Shown: piece by piece, positions 1 to 7,486 of the stretch | How the letters are laid out: each line of letters begins with the position of its first letter | Position numbering within the stretch: position 1 is the first letter of the stretch | Assembly (NCBI RefSeq): GCF_003058055.1 | Contig: NZ_QBTZ01000001.1 | Location: 312,501-376,500, forward strand | Direction of reading: 5' to 3' | Length of the DNA stretch: 64,000 nucleotides | DNA from: Acidovorax sp. 107 | GTDB lineage: Bacteria > Pseudomonadota > Gammaproteobacteria > Burkholderiales > Burkholderiaceae_C | Made by a program: the position numbers and the translations under genes | Notes under the pieces: generated by a model | What the model saw: the letters and a program-made list of their open reading frames with translations, nothing else | What the model was told of the DNA's origin: nothing | The model's database searches: none

Positions 1-1
1 C

Positions 2-50
2 AAAGTCACCGAAGTGCCTTTGGGCACCAAGGCCAATGCCTCAGCATCCT
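2..50 (+). CDS. Possible C-terminal end of an upstream phage gene (partial)
   Basis: Frame 2 is open from the window edge and ends at a TGA at 48-50, giving a 16-residue tail ending LGTKANASAS. Its length is too short for any functional call. The following bases to 276 contain no convincing gene; a short region before the next start carries a good ribosome binding site (GGAGAGA) for the gene at 277. Confidence 0.25.
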
Positions 51-276
51 GACCGATTGCTGGCAGGGCCCGCCCCGACGCCATAGGTGATCGGTCGCGG
101 CCAAGTGGTTCGCCCAGCCTGGCCTGCATTCGCAACACACAACCACCCCGGAAGCTGGACGGGAGCGCCCTGACCAGGCGCTGAACTCCTGCGGCTGCCC
201 AGCCGTTACCAGCAGAGGTGCAACGGCAAGCCCTGCCCATGTGGGTTGTCCGAAGGGCTCTTAACTGGAGAGACGG

Positions 277-477
277 ATGATCTTCATCGTAGGCATCGTG
301 ATCCTGGCCATCACCCAGCTGTGCGGCATGGTGTTCCTGTACCGACGCGGCTGGACGCTGCCCAAGCATGGATCGCCCGAGGCTGTGCCGATGTATTGGC
401 TGGCGCTGGGCTACCTGTCGGGATCTGCCTGTGTCGTCGTGAGCGTTGGCATGCTGATCTGGCGCTACTTGCCTTGA
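277..477 (+). CDS. Small two-helix membrane protein, prophage, unknown function
   Basis: This 66-residue protein is not recognised. It has a hydrophobic N-terminal segment (about residues 2-22), a short basic loop (YRRGW, then PKHG) and a second hydrophobic segment (about 40-62), so it should span the inner membrane twice. The start is supported by GGAGAGA seven bases upstream of ATG. It opens a run of small genes upstream of the terminase, only 7 bases before the next start, and is probably co-transcribed. The function cannot be read from sequence. Confidence 0.6.
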   Translation: MIFIVGIVILAITQLCGMVFLYRRGWTLPKHGSPEAVPMYWLALGYLSGSACVVVSVGMLIWRYLP

Positions 478-484
478 GGCCACC

Positions 485-727
485 ATGGAACTGGAATACA
501 CCCGCGTCGAGTCCTTCGAGGTGAAGGGCATCCGCTTCACCTGCGTTTCAAAGTGGAACGGCATGGAGGAGTGGAAGGACGATAAGGGCCGCAAGATGAT
601 CGTGGCGCGTGGATACGAAGGCGGCTTCGCTGCGACGTTCCAGCAGCTATTCGGCGATTCGATAGCTCCCGGCACGCTGCGCGTGATCTCCGCCGCTCCT
701 GACTTGGTGGCCCTGTTGAAGGCTTGA
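485..727 (+). CDS. Hypothetical prophage protein, 80 aa
   Basis: A small soluble protein rich in charged residues (EEWKDDKGRK near residues 29-38) with no recognised domain, signal or membrane segment. It begins 7 bases after the preceding small membrane gene and ends one base before the GTG start of the metallopeptidase gene, so it belongs to the same transcription unit. It is unlike a regulator, having no obvious helix-turn-helix. Function unknown. Confidence 0.55.
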   Translation: MELEYTRVESFEVKGIRFTCVSKWNGMEEWKDDKGRKMIVARGYEGGFAATFQQLFGDSIAPGTLRVISAAPDLVALLKA

Positions 728-728
728 T

Positions 729-1334
729 GTGTTCCAAAGGCCCATGCCACCCGCCGACCTAGACAGGTTCCGGCCTGCGGATGGGGTAGCCGAGTGGGTG
801 CAGACAACCATCCTGGCCGAAGACGGCCGCATCCACAACCCGGAGCACGCGCACCTGATCGACTCCGACCTGGTGTTCCTGTGGGCGCCGATGGGCTTCA
901 CCAAGCAGATGCGCACCGTCATTGGTCAGGCCGAAGAAGTAATGATCCGCGCCGGGGGATGGCAGAAGGCCCGCCAGGAGCAGCAGCTATGTGAGTGGTT
1001 CGGGCGGGTGCCGGCCTTCATCATCACCCTGGACGCCAGCTACTGTGCGACCTGCAGCGACGCCGACTGGTGCGCCCTGGTGGAGCATGAGCTGTACCAC
1101 GTTGCCCACGCGCTGGACGAATTTGGGGCGCCCAAGTTCACCAAGGATGGAGCGCCTAAGCTGACCATCCGGGGCCATGACGTTGAAGAGTTCGTGGGTG
1201 TTGTCAGGCGCTACGGGGTAGGCGACCCTGGCGGCGCGATTGGAAAGCTGGCCCGGGCTGCGGGCGCACAACCAGAGGTCAGCAAGGCAAACATCGCAGG
1301 AGCATGTGGGACGTGTCTGTTGCGCGCAGCCTGA
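729..1334 (+). CDS. Putative phage metallopeptidase (zincin, HELYH)
   Basis: The 201-residue protein carries HELYHVAH at about residues 120-127, an HExxH zinc-peptidase motif with a further histidine, in the context typical of the putative phage metallopeptidase family found beside terminase genes. A later HDVEEF segment (about 149-154) could add a zinc ligand. The start is GTG one base after the previous stop, and an internal ATG at 744 is an alternative. Substrate and role are not established; its place before the terminase suggests a DNA-packaging or head-associated function. A second, unrelated HExxH protein lies at 9655. Confidence 0.75.
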   Translation: MFQRPMPPADLDRFRPADGVAEWVQTTILAEDGRIHNPEHAHLIDSDLVFLWAPMGFTKQMRTVIGQAEEVMIRAGGWQKARQEQQLCEWFGRVPAFIITLDASYCATCSDADWCALVEHELYHVAHALDEFGAPKFTKDGAPKLTIRGHDVEEFVGVVRRYGVGDPGGAIGKLARAAGAQPEVSKANIAGACGTCLLRAA

Positions 1335-1362
1335 TTGACTGGCGGTTTACAGGTGGTTTCGC

Positions 1363-1827
1363 ATGGCAGCACTCTCCGACGACGTGAAGCGCTTCGTCGT
1401 ACAGGCGCTGGCGTGCTACGACACCCCTTCGCAGGTAGCTGAGGCGGTAAAAGAGGAATTCGGGATCGTGGTGGTGCGCCAGCAGGTGGCCACCTACGAC
1501 CCAACAAAGCACACCGGGCGGAACCTGTCCAAGAAATGGCGGGCAGTTTTCGAGGCGACCCGGGCGAAGTTCAAGGACGAGGTCAGCGACATCCCGATTG
1601 CGCAGCGTGCCTTTCGACTCCGGGCTCTGCAGCGGATCGCCACCAAGGCCGAGAACATGCGAAACATGGCTCTGACGCTGCAGGTGCTGGAGCAGGCGGC
1701 CAAAGAAGTAGGCGACGCCTACGTGAACCGCCAGAAGACGGACGGCAAGGAGGGCGGAGACACCCCCCAACCGACGCAGGTAGTCATCACAGTGAAGGAC
1801 GCGCGCAAGCATGTCAGCGACGGTTAA
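1363..1827 (+). CDS. Terminase small subunit (DUF2280-like)
   Basis: This 154-residue protein resembles the DUF2280 family that stands directly before phage large terminases. The N-terminal half (SDDVKRFVVQALACYDTPSQ) is predicted helical and could form a DNA-binding helix-turn-helix (about residues 3-45); the middle is a long charged helix and the C-terminus is polar. By position it should recognise the packaging site and load the large subunit. It overlaps the large subunit gene by 17 bases, implying translational coupling. The small-subunit role is inferred mainly from position and family. Confidence 0.75.
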   Translation: MAALSDDVKRFVVQALACYDTPSQVAEAVKEEFGIVVVRQQVATYDPTKHTGRNLSKKWRAVFEATRAKFKDEVSDIPIAQRAFRLRALQRIATKAENMRNMALTLQVLEQAAKEVGDAYVNRQKTDGKEGGDTPQPTQVVITVKDARKHVSDG

Positions 1828-3097
1828 CCCTTCGCTGAACGTCCCGCAGTCGCAATTTCTCACGCTGCCGCACAAGTTCCGGGCCTTCGTGGCTGGCTTC
1901 GGCAGCGGGAAGACGTGGGTTGGCGCCGCCAGCCAGTGCAAGCACTTTTGGGAGCATCCGAAGGCCCATCTGGGCTACTTCGCGCCGACCTACGCGCAGA
2001 TCCGGGACATCTACTACCCGACCTTTGAAGAGGTCGCCTTCGACTGGGGGCAGCGGGCAGAGATCAACCAGAGCAACCACGAGATCCACGTCTACAGCGG
2101 ACGGGTGTATCGCGGGACGATCATCTGCCGGTCCTTGGAGAAGCCGGAAACCATCATCGGCTTCAAGATCGCGCGCGGCTTGATGGACGAGCTGGATGTG
2201 ATGAAGTTGCCCAAGGCCGAATTGGCCTGGCGCAAGGCCATCGCGCGGTTGCGGTTGAGGTTCGACGGGCTCAACGGCCTGGATGTGACGACGACGCCCG
2301 AAGGCTTCAAGTTCGTCTACCAGCAGTGGGTCAAGGCGATTCGGGACAAGCCAGAGCTTGCCTCGATGTACGGCATGGTGCAGGCCAGCACGTACGACAA
2401 CGAAGACAACCTGCCAGAGGATTACATCAGTAGTCTGCTGGCGAGCTACCCGCCGCAGCTGATCAGCGCGTACCTGCGCGGCCAGTTCGTGAACCTTGCC
2501 AGCGGCAACGTGTACCCCAACTTCGACCGGAAGTTGAACCACACGCCGGAGAAGATCAAGGACAAAGAGGCGCTGCACATCGGCCTGGACTTCAACGTGC
2601 TGAACATGACGGCGGTGGTCAGCGTGATCCGTGCCGACCTGCCGCTGTCACTGGAAGAGCTGACCAAGGTGCGGGACACCCCGACCATGGCGCGCATGCT
2701 GAAAGAGCGGTACGTGGACAAGGGCCACCCGGTGGTGGTCTACCCTGACGCCAGCGGCGGCAACACCAGCAGCAAGAACGCCAGCGAGTCGGACCTGACG
2801 ATCCTCAAGCAGGCGGGGCTGCAGATCAGCGTGAACGCCTCGAATCCTGCTGTGAAGGACCGGGTAAACGCAGTGGACGCGATGACGCTGAACGCCGACG
2901 GCGCGCGACGCTGGAAGATCAACACGGATGCCTGCCCCGCGCTCACTGAGGCGCTGGAACAGCAGGCATGGGGCGCGAATGGCGAGCCCGACAAGACAAC
3001 GGGGCATGACCACCCGAATGATGCGGTCGGCTACTTCCTGGTGAAGCGCTGGCCGATTGTGAAACGGACGGTTTCGGTGGCGCCTCTGCGCGTGTGA
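1811..3097 (+). CDS. Phage terminase large subunit
   Basis: The 428-residue packaging motor has an N-terminal ATPase with a Walker A motif GFGSGKTW (residues 29-36) and a probable Walker B region MDELD near residue 126. The C-terminal half carries RNase H-like nuclease features: GLDFN (about 257-261), VYPDASGGN (about 311-319) and DHPNDAVGY (about 399-407), supplying the acidic metal ligands. It pumps DNA into the prohead and cuts the concatemer. The length fits the family. It overlaps both neighbours: 17 bases with the small subunit and at its stop with a possible portal GTG. Confidence 0.92.
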   Translation: MSATVNPSLNVPQSQFLTLPHKFRAFVAGFGSGKTWVGAASQCKHFWEHPKAHLGYFAPTYAQIRDIYYPTFEEVAFDWGQRAEINQSNHEIHVYSGRVYRGTIICRSLEKPETIIGFKIARGLMDELDVMKLPKAELAWRKAIARLRLRFDGLNGLDVTTTPEGFKFVYQQWVKAIRDKPELASMYGMVQASTYDNEDNLPEDYISSLLASYPPQLISAYLRGQFVNLASGNVYPNFDRKLNHTPEKIKDKEALHIGLDFNVLNMTAVVSVIRADLPLSLEELTKVRDTPTMARMLKERYVDKGHPVVVYPDASGGNTSSKNASESDLTILKQAGLQISVNASNPAVKDRVNAVDAMTLNADGARRWKINTDACPALTEALEQQAWGANGEPDKTTGHDHPNDAVGYFLVKRWPIVKRTVSVAPLRV

Positions 3098-3105
3098 AAG
3101 AAGAC

Positions 3106-4500
3106 ATGGCCCAAAAAGTACAGAACCAATCCAGCGAAGTGCAGGCGCTCTCGGCCAATTGGCCCATCGCCGAAGCCCTGCTGGGCGGAACTGCGGCCAT
3201 GCGCAAGGCGGGAACCACGTTCCTGCCCAAGTGGCCCGGCGAGGAAAAGGAGAGCTACGAAGCCCGCCTGGCCACGGCCACGCTGTTCCCAGCCTTCGGC
3301 CGCACGCTGGGCGTGATGTCCGGCAAGCCTTTCAGCAAGCAGATCACACTGGGCGAAGACACCCCGGACAAGATCAAGGCCTGGTGCGAAGACGTGGACC
3401 TGCAGGGCAACAGCCTGCACACCTTCGCCGCGATGATGATGGATGAGGCCCTGGGCTTCGGCCTGGCTGGCATCCTGGTGGACTACCCTCGCGTGTCGGG
3501 TGCCCGGACCCTGGCCGACGAGCGAGCCATTGGTGCCCGCCCGTACATGGTGGCCGTCCGGCACAGCCAGATCCTGGGCTGGAAGGCTCAGCGCAGCAAC
3601 GGCGCCACGGTGCTGACCCAGCTGCGGTTGGCCGAGACCAAAGAAGAGGACGACGGAGAATTCGGCATCAAGCATGAGCCGCGTGTGCGCGTGCTGACGC
3701 CGGGCGCGTGGGCGGTCTACATGCCCGGGGCGAAGGCTGAGGATGACTGGGTGCTGGAAGAAGAGGGCACCACAACGCTGCAGGCCATCCCGTTCGCGCC
3801 GGTTTACGGCCGCAAGCGCGGGTTCATGGATGGCGTCTCCCCGCTGCTGGATCTGGCCTACCTGAACGTCAAGCACTGGCAGAGCCAGAGCGACCAGGAC
3901 ACCATCCTGCATGTCGCCCGGGTGCCCATCCTGGCGCTGATCGGCGGGGATGATCCAGCACCAGACGGTTCGGGTGGAACCCAGCTCACGGTCGGCGCAT
4001 CCGCTGCAGTTCGGCTGCCGAAGGACGGCGACCTGAAGTTCGTGGAGCACACGGGCGCAGCCATTGAGGCCGGGGCAAAGTCCCTGGAGGCGCTGGAAGA
4101 CCAGATGATCCAGACCGGCGCCGAGCTGCTGGTGCAGAAGCCCGGTCAGCGTAGCGCCACTGAAGCGAGCAACGACGCCGAGGCGAACAAGTCAGAGCTG
4201 CAGCGCATCACCGAGGGGTTCGAGGACTCGCTCGACCAGGCCCTGCAGTTCATGGCGGCTTGGGTCAAGGAGCAGCAGGGCGGTCATGCCAGCCTGTTCA
4301 AGGACTTCGGCGCGGCCACCTTGACCGAGTCGGGCGCCCAGCTGGTGATCTCCATGCAGCAGGCCGGATACATCACGAAGGCCACGGCCATCAAGGAACT
4401 GCAGCGGCGCGGCATGCTGGCTGCTGACATCGACGCCCTGGTGGAGCTTGACGCCGTGCAGGAGGAAGGCCCAGCCTTGGGCACTGTCGGGGCGGTCTGA
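3106..4500 (+). CDS. Phage portal protein (DUF4055 family)
   Basis: The 464-residue protein matches the DUF4055 portal-like family, which follows the terminase in P22-coat siphoviruses. It would form the dodecameric ring at the packaging vertex. Recognisable features are the N-terminal RLATATLFPAFGRTL region, a central beta-rich part and a C-terminal helical region with KPGQRSATEASNDAE. A GTG at 3094 overlaps the terminase stop and would add four residues, but ATG 3106 follows an AAAGAAG stretch and is preferred. The stop overlaps the next ATG (TGATG). Confidence 0.85.
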   Translation: MAQKVQNQSSEVQALSANWPIAEALLGGTAAMRKAGTTFLPKWPGEEKESYEARLATATLFPAFGRTLGVMSGKPFSKQITLGEDTPDKIKAWCEDVDLQGNSLHTFAAMMMDEALGFGLAGILVDYPRVSGARTLADERAIGARPYMVAVRHSQILGWKAQRSNGATVLTQLRLAETKEEDDGEFGIKHEPRVRVLTPGAWAVYMPGAKAEDDWVLEEEGTTTLQAIPFAPVYGRKRGFMDGVSPLLDLAYLNVKHWQSQSDQDTILHVARVPILALIGGDDPAPDGSGGTQLTVGASAAVRLPKDGDLKFVEHTGAAIEAGAKSLEALEDQMIQTGAELLVQKPGQRSATEASNDAEANKSELQRITEGFEDSLDQALQFMAAWVKEQQGGHASLFKDFGAATLTESGAQLVISMQQAGYITKATAIKELQRRGMLAADIDALVELDAVQEEGPALGTVGAV

Positions 4501-5606
4501 TGGATTCGGTCAACGACCTGCTGCAGTCCGAAGCGATCCGCCATCAGGTGGCGCTGCAGGGGCTGAGCAACAACGTGGTGGCGCGGATCATTGCCGTGCT
4601 CAACCGCAGCGACAAGCGCATCTTCGCGGAGCTGGCCGACCGGCTGGAGCGCATGGACGCCACCAGCTTCTCCATCGAGCGTCTGGAGTCCATGCTGACC
4701 AGCGTGCGCAGCATGAACACCCAGGCATTCGCCGAGGTGGAGCGGGAACTGACGCAGGAGCTGCGGGACTTCGTAGCCTATGAGGCTGCGTACCAGAACC
4801 AGGTGCTGGTGGCCCATGTGCCCGTGGTGGTGCAGGTGGCCAGTGTGGCGCCCGAGGCTGTGTATGCGGCGGCCATGGCCCGGCCGTTTCAGGGCGTGAT
4901 GCTGCGTGAGGTGTGGCAAGAGCTGGACGCCAAGAAGATGCGCCAGGTGCGCCAGGCCATCGCCAGCGGGTTTGTGGAAGGCAAGACCACGGACCAGATC
5001 ATCCGTGAGCTGCGAGGCACCCGGGCGAAGGGATTCGCTGACGGGCTGATAGAGGTCACGCGGCGCGACGCCGAAGCGGTGACCCGCACGGCGCTGGGCC
5101 ACATGGCACGGTTCGCCCAGGACATGACGGTGGAGGCGAACACCGACCTGATCAAGGCGCTGGTGTGGTCATCGACCATTGATCTGCGGACCTCGCCACC
5201 GTGCCGGGCCCGTGACGGCAAGCAGTACACGACGGCGCACAAGCCCATCGGGCACGCGCTGCCGTGGCTGGGTGGCCCAGGGGCGCTGCATTGGCGCTGC
5301 CGCAGCCATGCGACCTACGTGCTGAAGTCGCACCAGGAACTGGGTATTGATGTTCCCGAGGTTGTGGTGGTGGGCAAGACCCGGGCGAGCATGGACGGCC
5401 AAGTGCCGGCAGAGACAACCTACGCGGAGTGGCTGAAAAAGCAGTCGTCGGCGCGGCAGATCGAGGTGCTGGGCCCTACGCGGGCGCGGCTGATGAGCGA
5501 AGGCAACCTGCCGCTGGAGCGGATGTACTCGCAGAACGGGCGGTATCTGACGCTGGACCAGCTCAGGGAGAAGGACGCGGAGGCTTTCAAGCGGGCGGGG
5601 TTGTAG
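4500..5606 (+). CDS. Phage head morphogenesis protein (Mu F / SPP1 gp7 type)
   Basis: The 368-residue protein has a helical N-terminal half and a C-terminal MuF-like domain (about residues 170-285). Characteristic segments are VTRRDAEAVTRTALGHM (about 185-201) and HWRCRSHATYV (about 264-274), where the tryptophan-arginine-cysteine-arginine core is typical of the family. These minor head proteins bind the portal and are packaged in small numbers. The ATG overlaps the portal stop, which agrees with coupled synthesis. Confidence 0.85.
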   Translation: MDSVNDLLQSEAIRHQVALQGLSNNVVARIIAVLNRSDKRIFAELADRLERMDATSFSIERLESMLTSVRSMNTQAFAEVERELTQELRDFVAYEAAYQNQVLVAHVPVVVQVASVAPEAVYAAAMARPFQGVMLREVWQELDAKKMRQVRQAIASGFVEGKTTDQIIRELRGTRAKGFADGLIEVTRRDAEAVTRTALGHMARFAQDMTVEANTDLIKALVWSSTIDLRTSPPCRARDGKQYTTAHKPIGHALPWLGGPGALHWRCRSHATYVLKSHQELGIDVPEVVVVGKTRASMDGQVPAETTYAEWLKKQSSARQIEVLGPTRARLMSEGNLPLERMYSQNGRYLTLDQLREKDAEAFKRAGL

Positions 5607-5619
5607 GCAAAATGGCGGG

Positions 5620-5928
5620 ATGTTCACAGTAACAATCAAGAGCTATGACCGAGTAGTCACGGCTGGGCGCATCAACTCTGGAAAAGAGACGATGCACGGA
5701 TTGAGCCAAGACCAGATTTTTGACATTGAATCTGGCCTGTCGGTACATATCCCAGGGCGACCGCTTACGGCGCTTGTAGAAGCCAGGCTCCCGTTGGAAG
5801 TCTGGGAGTTCGAGGGGCCTCGCGCGTCATTGCCGAAGCTAGATGAGATCAAAGGAGACCAGGACAAGCTGGTTGCTTTGCAGAAATGGGCTGAACAGGC
5901 GCGGTGTGTACAGGCGAGATCCTGCTAG
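5620..5928 (+). CDS. Hypothetical prophage protein, 102 aa
   Basis: Not recognised. The protein is soluble, with no signal or membrane segment, and ends in RCVQARSC. Its stop TAG shares a base with the GTG start of the following zinc-ribbon gene, and it lies between the MuF-type head gene and the scaffold gene, where phages often carry accessory small genes. GC content is a little lower than in neighbouring genes. Start is ATG 5620 with a weak AAATGGCGGG upstream. Function unknown. Confidence 0.5.
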   Translation: MFTVTIKSYDRVVTAGRINSGKETMHGLSQDQIFDIESGLSVHIPGRPLTALVEARLPLEVWEFEGPRASLPKLDEIKGDQDKLVALQKWAEQARCVQARSC

Positions 5929-6236
5929 TGCCAGAACTCCGCATAGTCCCTCCCGCCGAACCCGACGCCAAGCAGGCCGCCATCGAGCGCGTCAAGGCCA
6001 TGAAGCGCGCGCCGGGCATGCTGCAATGCTCGAAGTGCGGCGGCCGCGACACCATGACGGTGGTCACTGGCTCCTACATCGGCCAGGACGGCAAGATCAA
6101 GCGCGGGACGGTAACGGCTGACAAGGTCTGCTACCACTGCGACAAGAAGGGAATCCTCAGCTTCATGGTCCAAGACCCTCCGAAGCTGGTGCAGGAGCCG
6201 AAGCCCAGGCGGACGAAACCGAAGGCCGTGAAATGA
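5928..6236 (+). CDS. Small zinc-ribbon protein, prophage
   Basis: About 102 residues with two CxxC pairs, CSKC (residues 34-37) and CYHC (68-71), spaced as in a treble-clef or ribbon zinc site, followed by a lysine- and arginine-rich tail (KPRRTKPKAVK). This suggests nucleic-acid or protein binding. I chose GTG 5928, which overlaps the previous TAG and has GGCGAG nine bases upstream; GTG 5904 is an alternative. The stop overlaps the next ATG (ATGA). No family name is certain. Confidence 0.6.
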   Translation: MPELRIVPPAEPDAKQAAIERVKAMKRAPGMLQCSKCGGRDTMTVVTGSYIGQDGKIKRGTVTADKVCYHCDKKGILSFMVQDPPKLVQEPKPRRTKPKAVK

Positions 6237-6499
6237 AGGGTGACATTTTCACGTCATTTAAGCTCTGGCTGACATTCGGATCTGGGAAAGGCCGCGTCTA
6301 TGAGGTGTATCCCAATTCGGTGAAGGTGATTTACCTACCGGAAACCACGGAAGAATTCGTTGATGTTTTGCAGCGCCTTCAAGTAGGTGACACGTTTGAC
6401 GGCTGTTGGAGTAGCGCTCCTACTACAAAGACGATGACTGTTCTGTCTGCCCCATGCCGATGGTCCCAGGGTGAGATATATCTACACCTCAAGTTTTAA
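6233..6499 (+). CDS. Hypothetical prophage protein, 88 aa
   Basis: An unrecognised, mostly beta-type small protein beginning at an ATG that overlaps the preceding stop. It contains FGSGKGRVYEV (about residues 15-25), which superficially resembles a P-loop but lacks the surrounding fold and is very short. It has a lower GC content than flanking structural genes, hinting at recent acquisition. It ends just before a strong terminator hairpin, so it closes this sub-operon. Confidence 0.5.
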   Translation: MKGDIFTSFKLWLTFGSGKGRVYEVYPNSVKVIYLPETTEEFVDVLQRLQVGDTFDGCWSSAPTTKTMTVLSAPCRWSQGEIYLHLKF

Positions 6500-6518
6500 T
6501 GCGCATTGCGCACCCCAA

Positions 6519-6553
6519 CAACCCGCCCTGGCGCAAGTCTCGGCGGGTTTTTT
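6519..6553 (+). terminator. Rho-independent terminator
   Basis: The stem ACCCGCC (6521-6527) pairs with GGCGGGT (6542-6548) and is followed by a run of six T. It separates the small-gene cluster from the scaffold gene. Confidence 0.85.
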
Positions 6554-6642
6554 CATGCCCAGACGCCGGATGGCTGAGGGCGCATCGGGCCGGATGGCTC
6601 ACCCGTCCACAGGTGGATGCCTGTGAAGAAAGCACTCAAACC
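6554..6642 (+). other. Structured 5' leader of scaffold gene, with 11-bp direct repeat
   Basis: Between the terminator and the scaffold ATG lies an 89-base leader with the direct repeat GCCGGATGGCT (6565-6575 and 6589-6599) and a 6-bp hairpin CACAGG/CCTGTG (6608-6613 with 6620-6625). No riboswitch or ribozyme class was recognised. It may control expression of the scaffold/coat genes or carry a late promoter. Confidence 0.35.
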
Positions 6643-7422
6643 ATGCCATTCAAATTCGACGCCAACGGCGCAATCGTTCTCCAAGAAGTCAACGGCCAAA
6701 AGCTCCCCGTGTTCGTCCACGCCGACGGCAAGGAAACGGCCTTCGATGGTGACAGCACCATCGCCACCATTTCCCGACTCAACGGCGAGGCCAAGAGCCA
6801 CCGCGAGCGCGCAGAAGCAGCTGAAGGTGCGCTGAAGCCATTCAAGGACGCAGGGATCGAAGACCCCGTGGCAGCCGCGAAGGCCCTGAGCACCATCAAG
6901 AACCTGGACGACAAAAGGCTGGTGGATGCCGGCGAAGTCGAAAAGGTGAAGGCCGAAGCCATCAAGGCCGTAGAGGACAAATACGCTCCAGTGGTGAAGA
7001 AGGCGACCGAGCTGGAGCAAGCCCTGTACGGCGAAAAGATCGGCGGTGCGTTCGCGCGCTCCAAGGTCATCGCTGACAAATTCGCCATCCCGGCGGATCT
7101 GGTGCAAGCCCGTTTCGGCAACGCCTTCAAGATCGAAGAAGGCAAGACAGTCGCTTACGACGCCCAAGGCAACAAGATTTTCAGCCGCGCTCGCCCCGGT
7201 GAGCTGGCCGACTTCGAAGAGGCCCTGGAAACTCTGGTGGACCAGTACCCCTACAAGGACCAGATCCTGAAGGGCACTGGCGCATCTGGTGGCGGCGCCC
7301 ATGGCGGCAATCAAGGTGCTGGCGGGAAGAAGACCATGACCCGCGCGCAGTTCGATGCTCTGGACCCGACAGCCAAGGCCGCAGCGGTCACCGGCAAGGA
7401 TGCCGTGCAGATCACCGACTGA
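6643..7422 (+). CDS. Phage head scaffolding protein
   Basis: The 259-residue protein directly precedes the coat gene and has the expected make-up of a scaffold: a charged, mainly helical middle (residues about 40-125, rich in Glu, Lys and Ala, e.g. EVEKVKAEAIKAVEDKY) with coiled-coil potential, a glycine-rich linker (about 224-236) and a short C-terminal helix that could contact coat protein. ATG 6643 (MPFKFDANG) is preferred to upstream in-frame codons, which lie inside the terminator region. By analogy with P22-type heads it would direct prohead assembly and then leave. Confidence 0.75.
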   Translation: MPFKFDANGAIVLQEVNGQKLPVFVHADGKETAFDGDSTIATISRLNGEAKSHRERAEAAEGALKPFKDAGIEDPVAAAKALSTIKNLDDKRLVDAGEVEKVKAEAIKAVEDKYAPVVKKATELEQALYGEKIGGAFARSKVIADKFAIPADLVQARFGNAFKIEEGKTVAYDAQGNKIFSRARPGELADFEEALETLVDQYPYKDQILKGTGASGGGAHGGNQGAGGKKTMTRAQFDALDPTAKAAAVTGKDAVQITD

Positions 7423-7445
7423 CCACGTTTCAACCATCCCCAATC

Positions 7446-7468
7446 GGGCCGCCATGTGCGGCCTTTTT
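7446..7468 (+). terminator. Terminator hairpin between scaffold and coat genes
   Basis: GGCCGC (7447-7452) pairs with GCGGCC (7458-7463), followed by five T. It probably attenuates rather than ends late transcription, because the coat gene lies just downstream with no separate promoter that I can recognise. Confidence 0.8.
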
Positions 7469-7486
7469 CATTTCCGAAAGGCCATC

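Noticed and set aside
6554..6642. Hammerhead or other ribozyme in the scaffold leader
   Set aside because: The conserved CTGATGA and GAAA core elements are not present.
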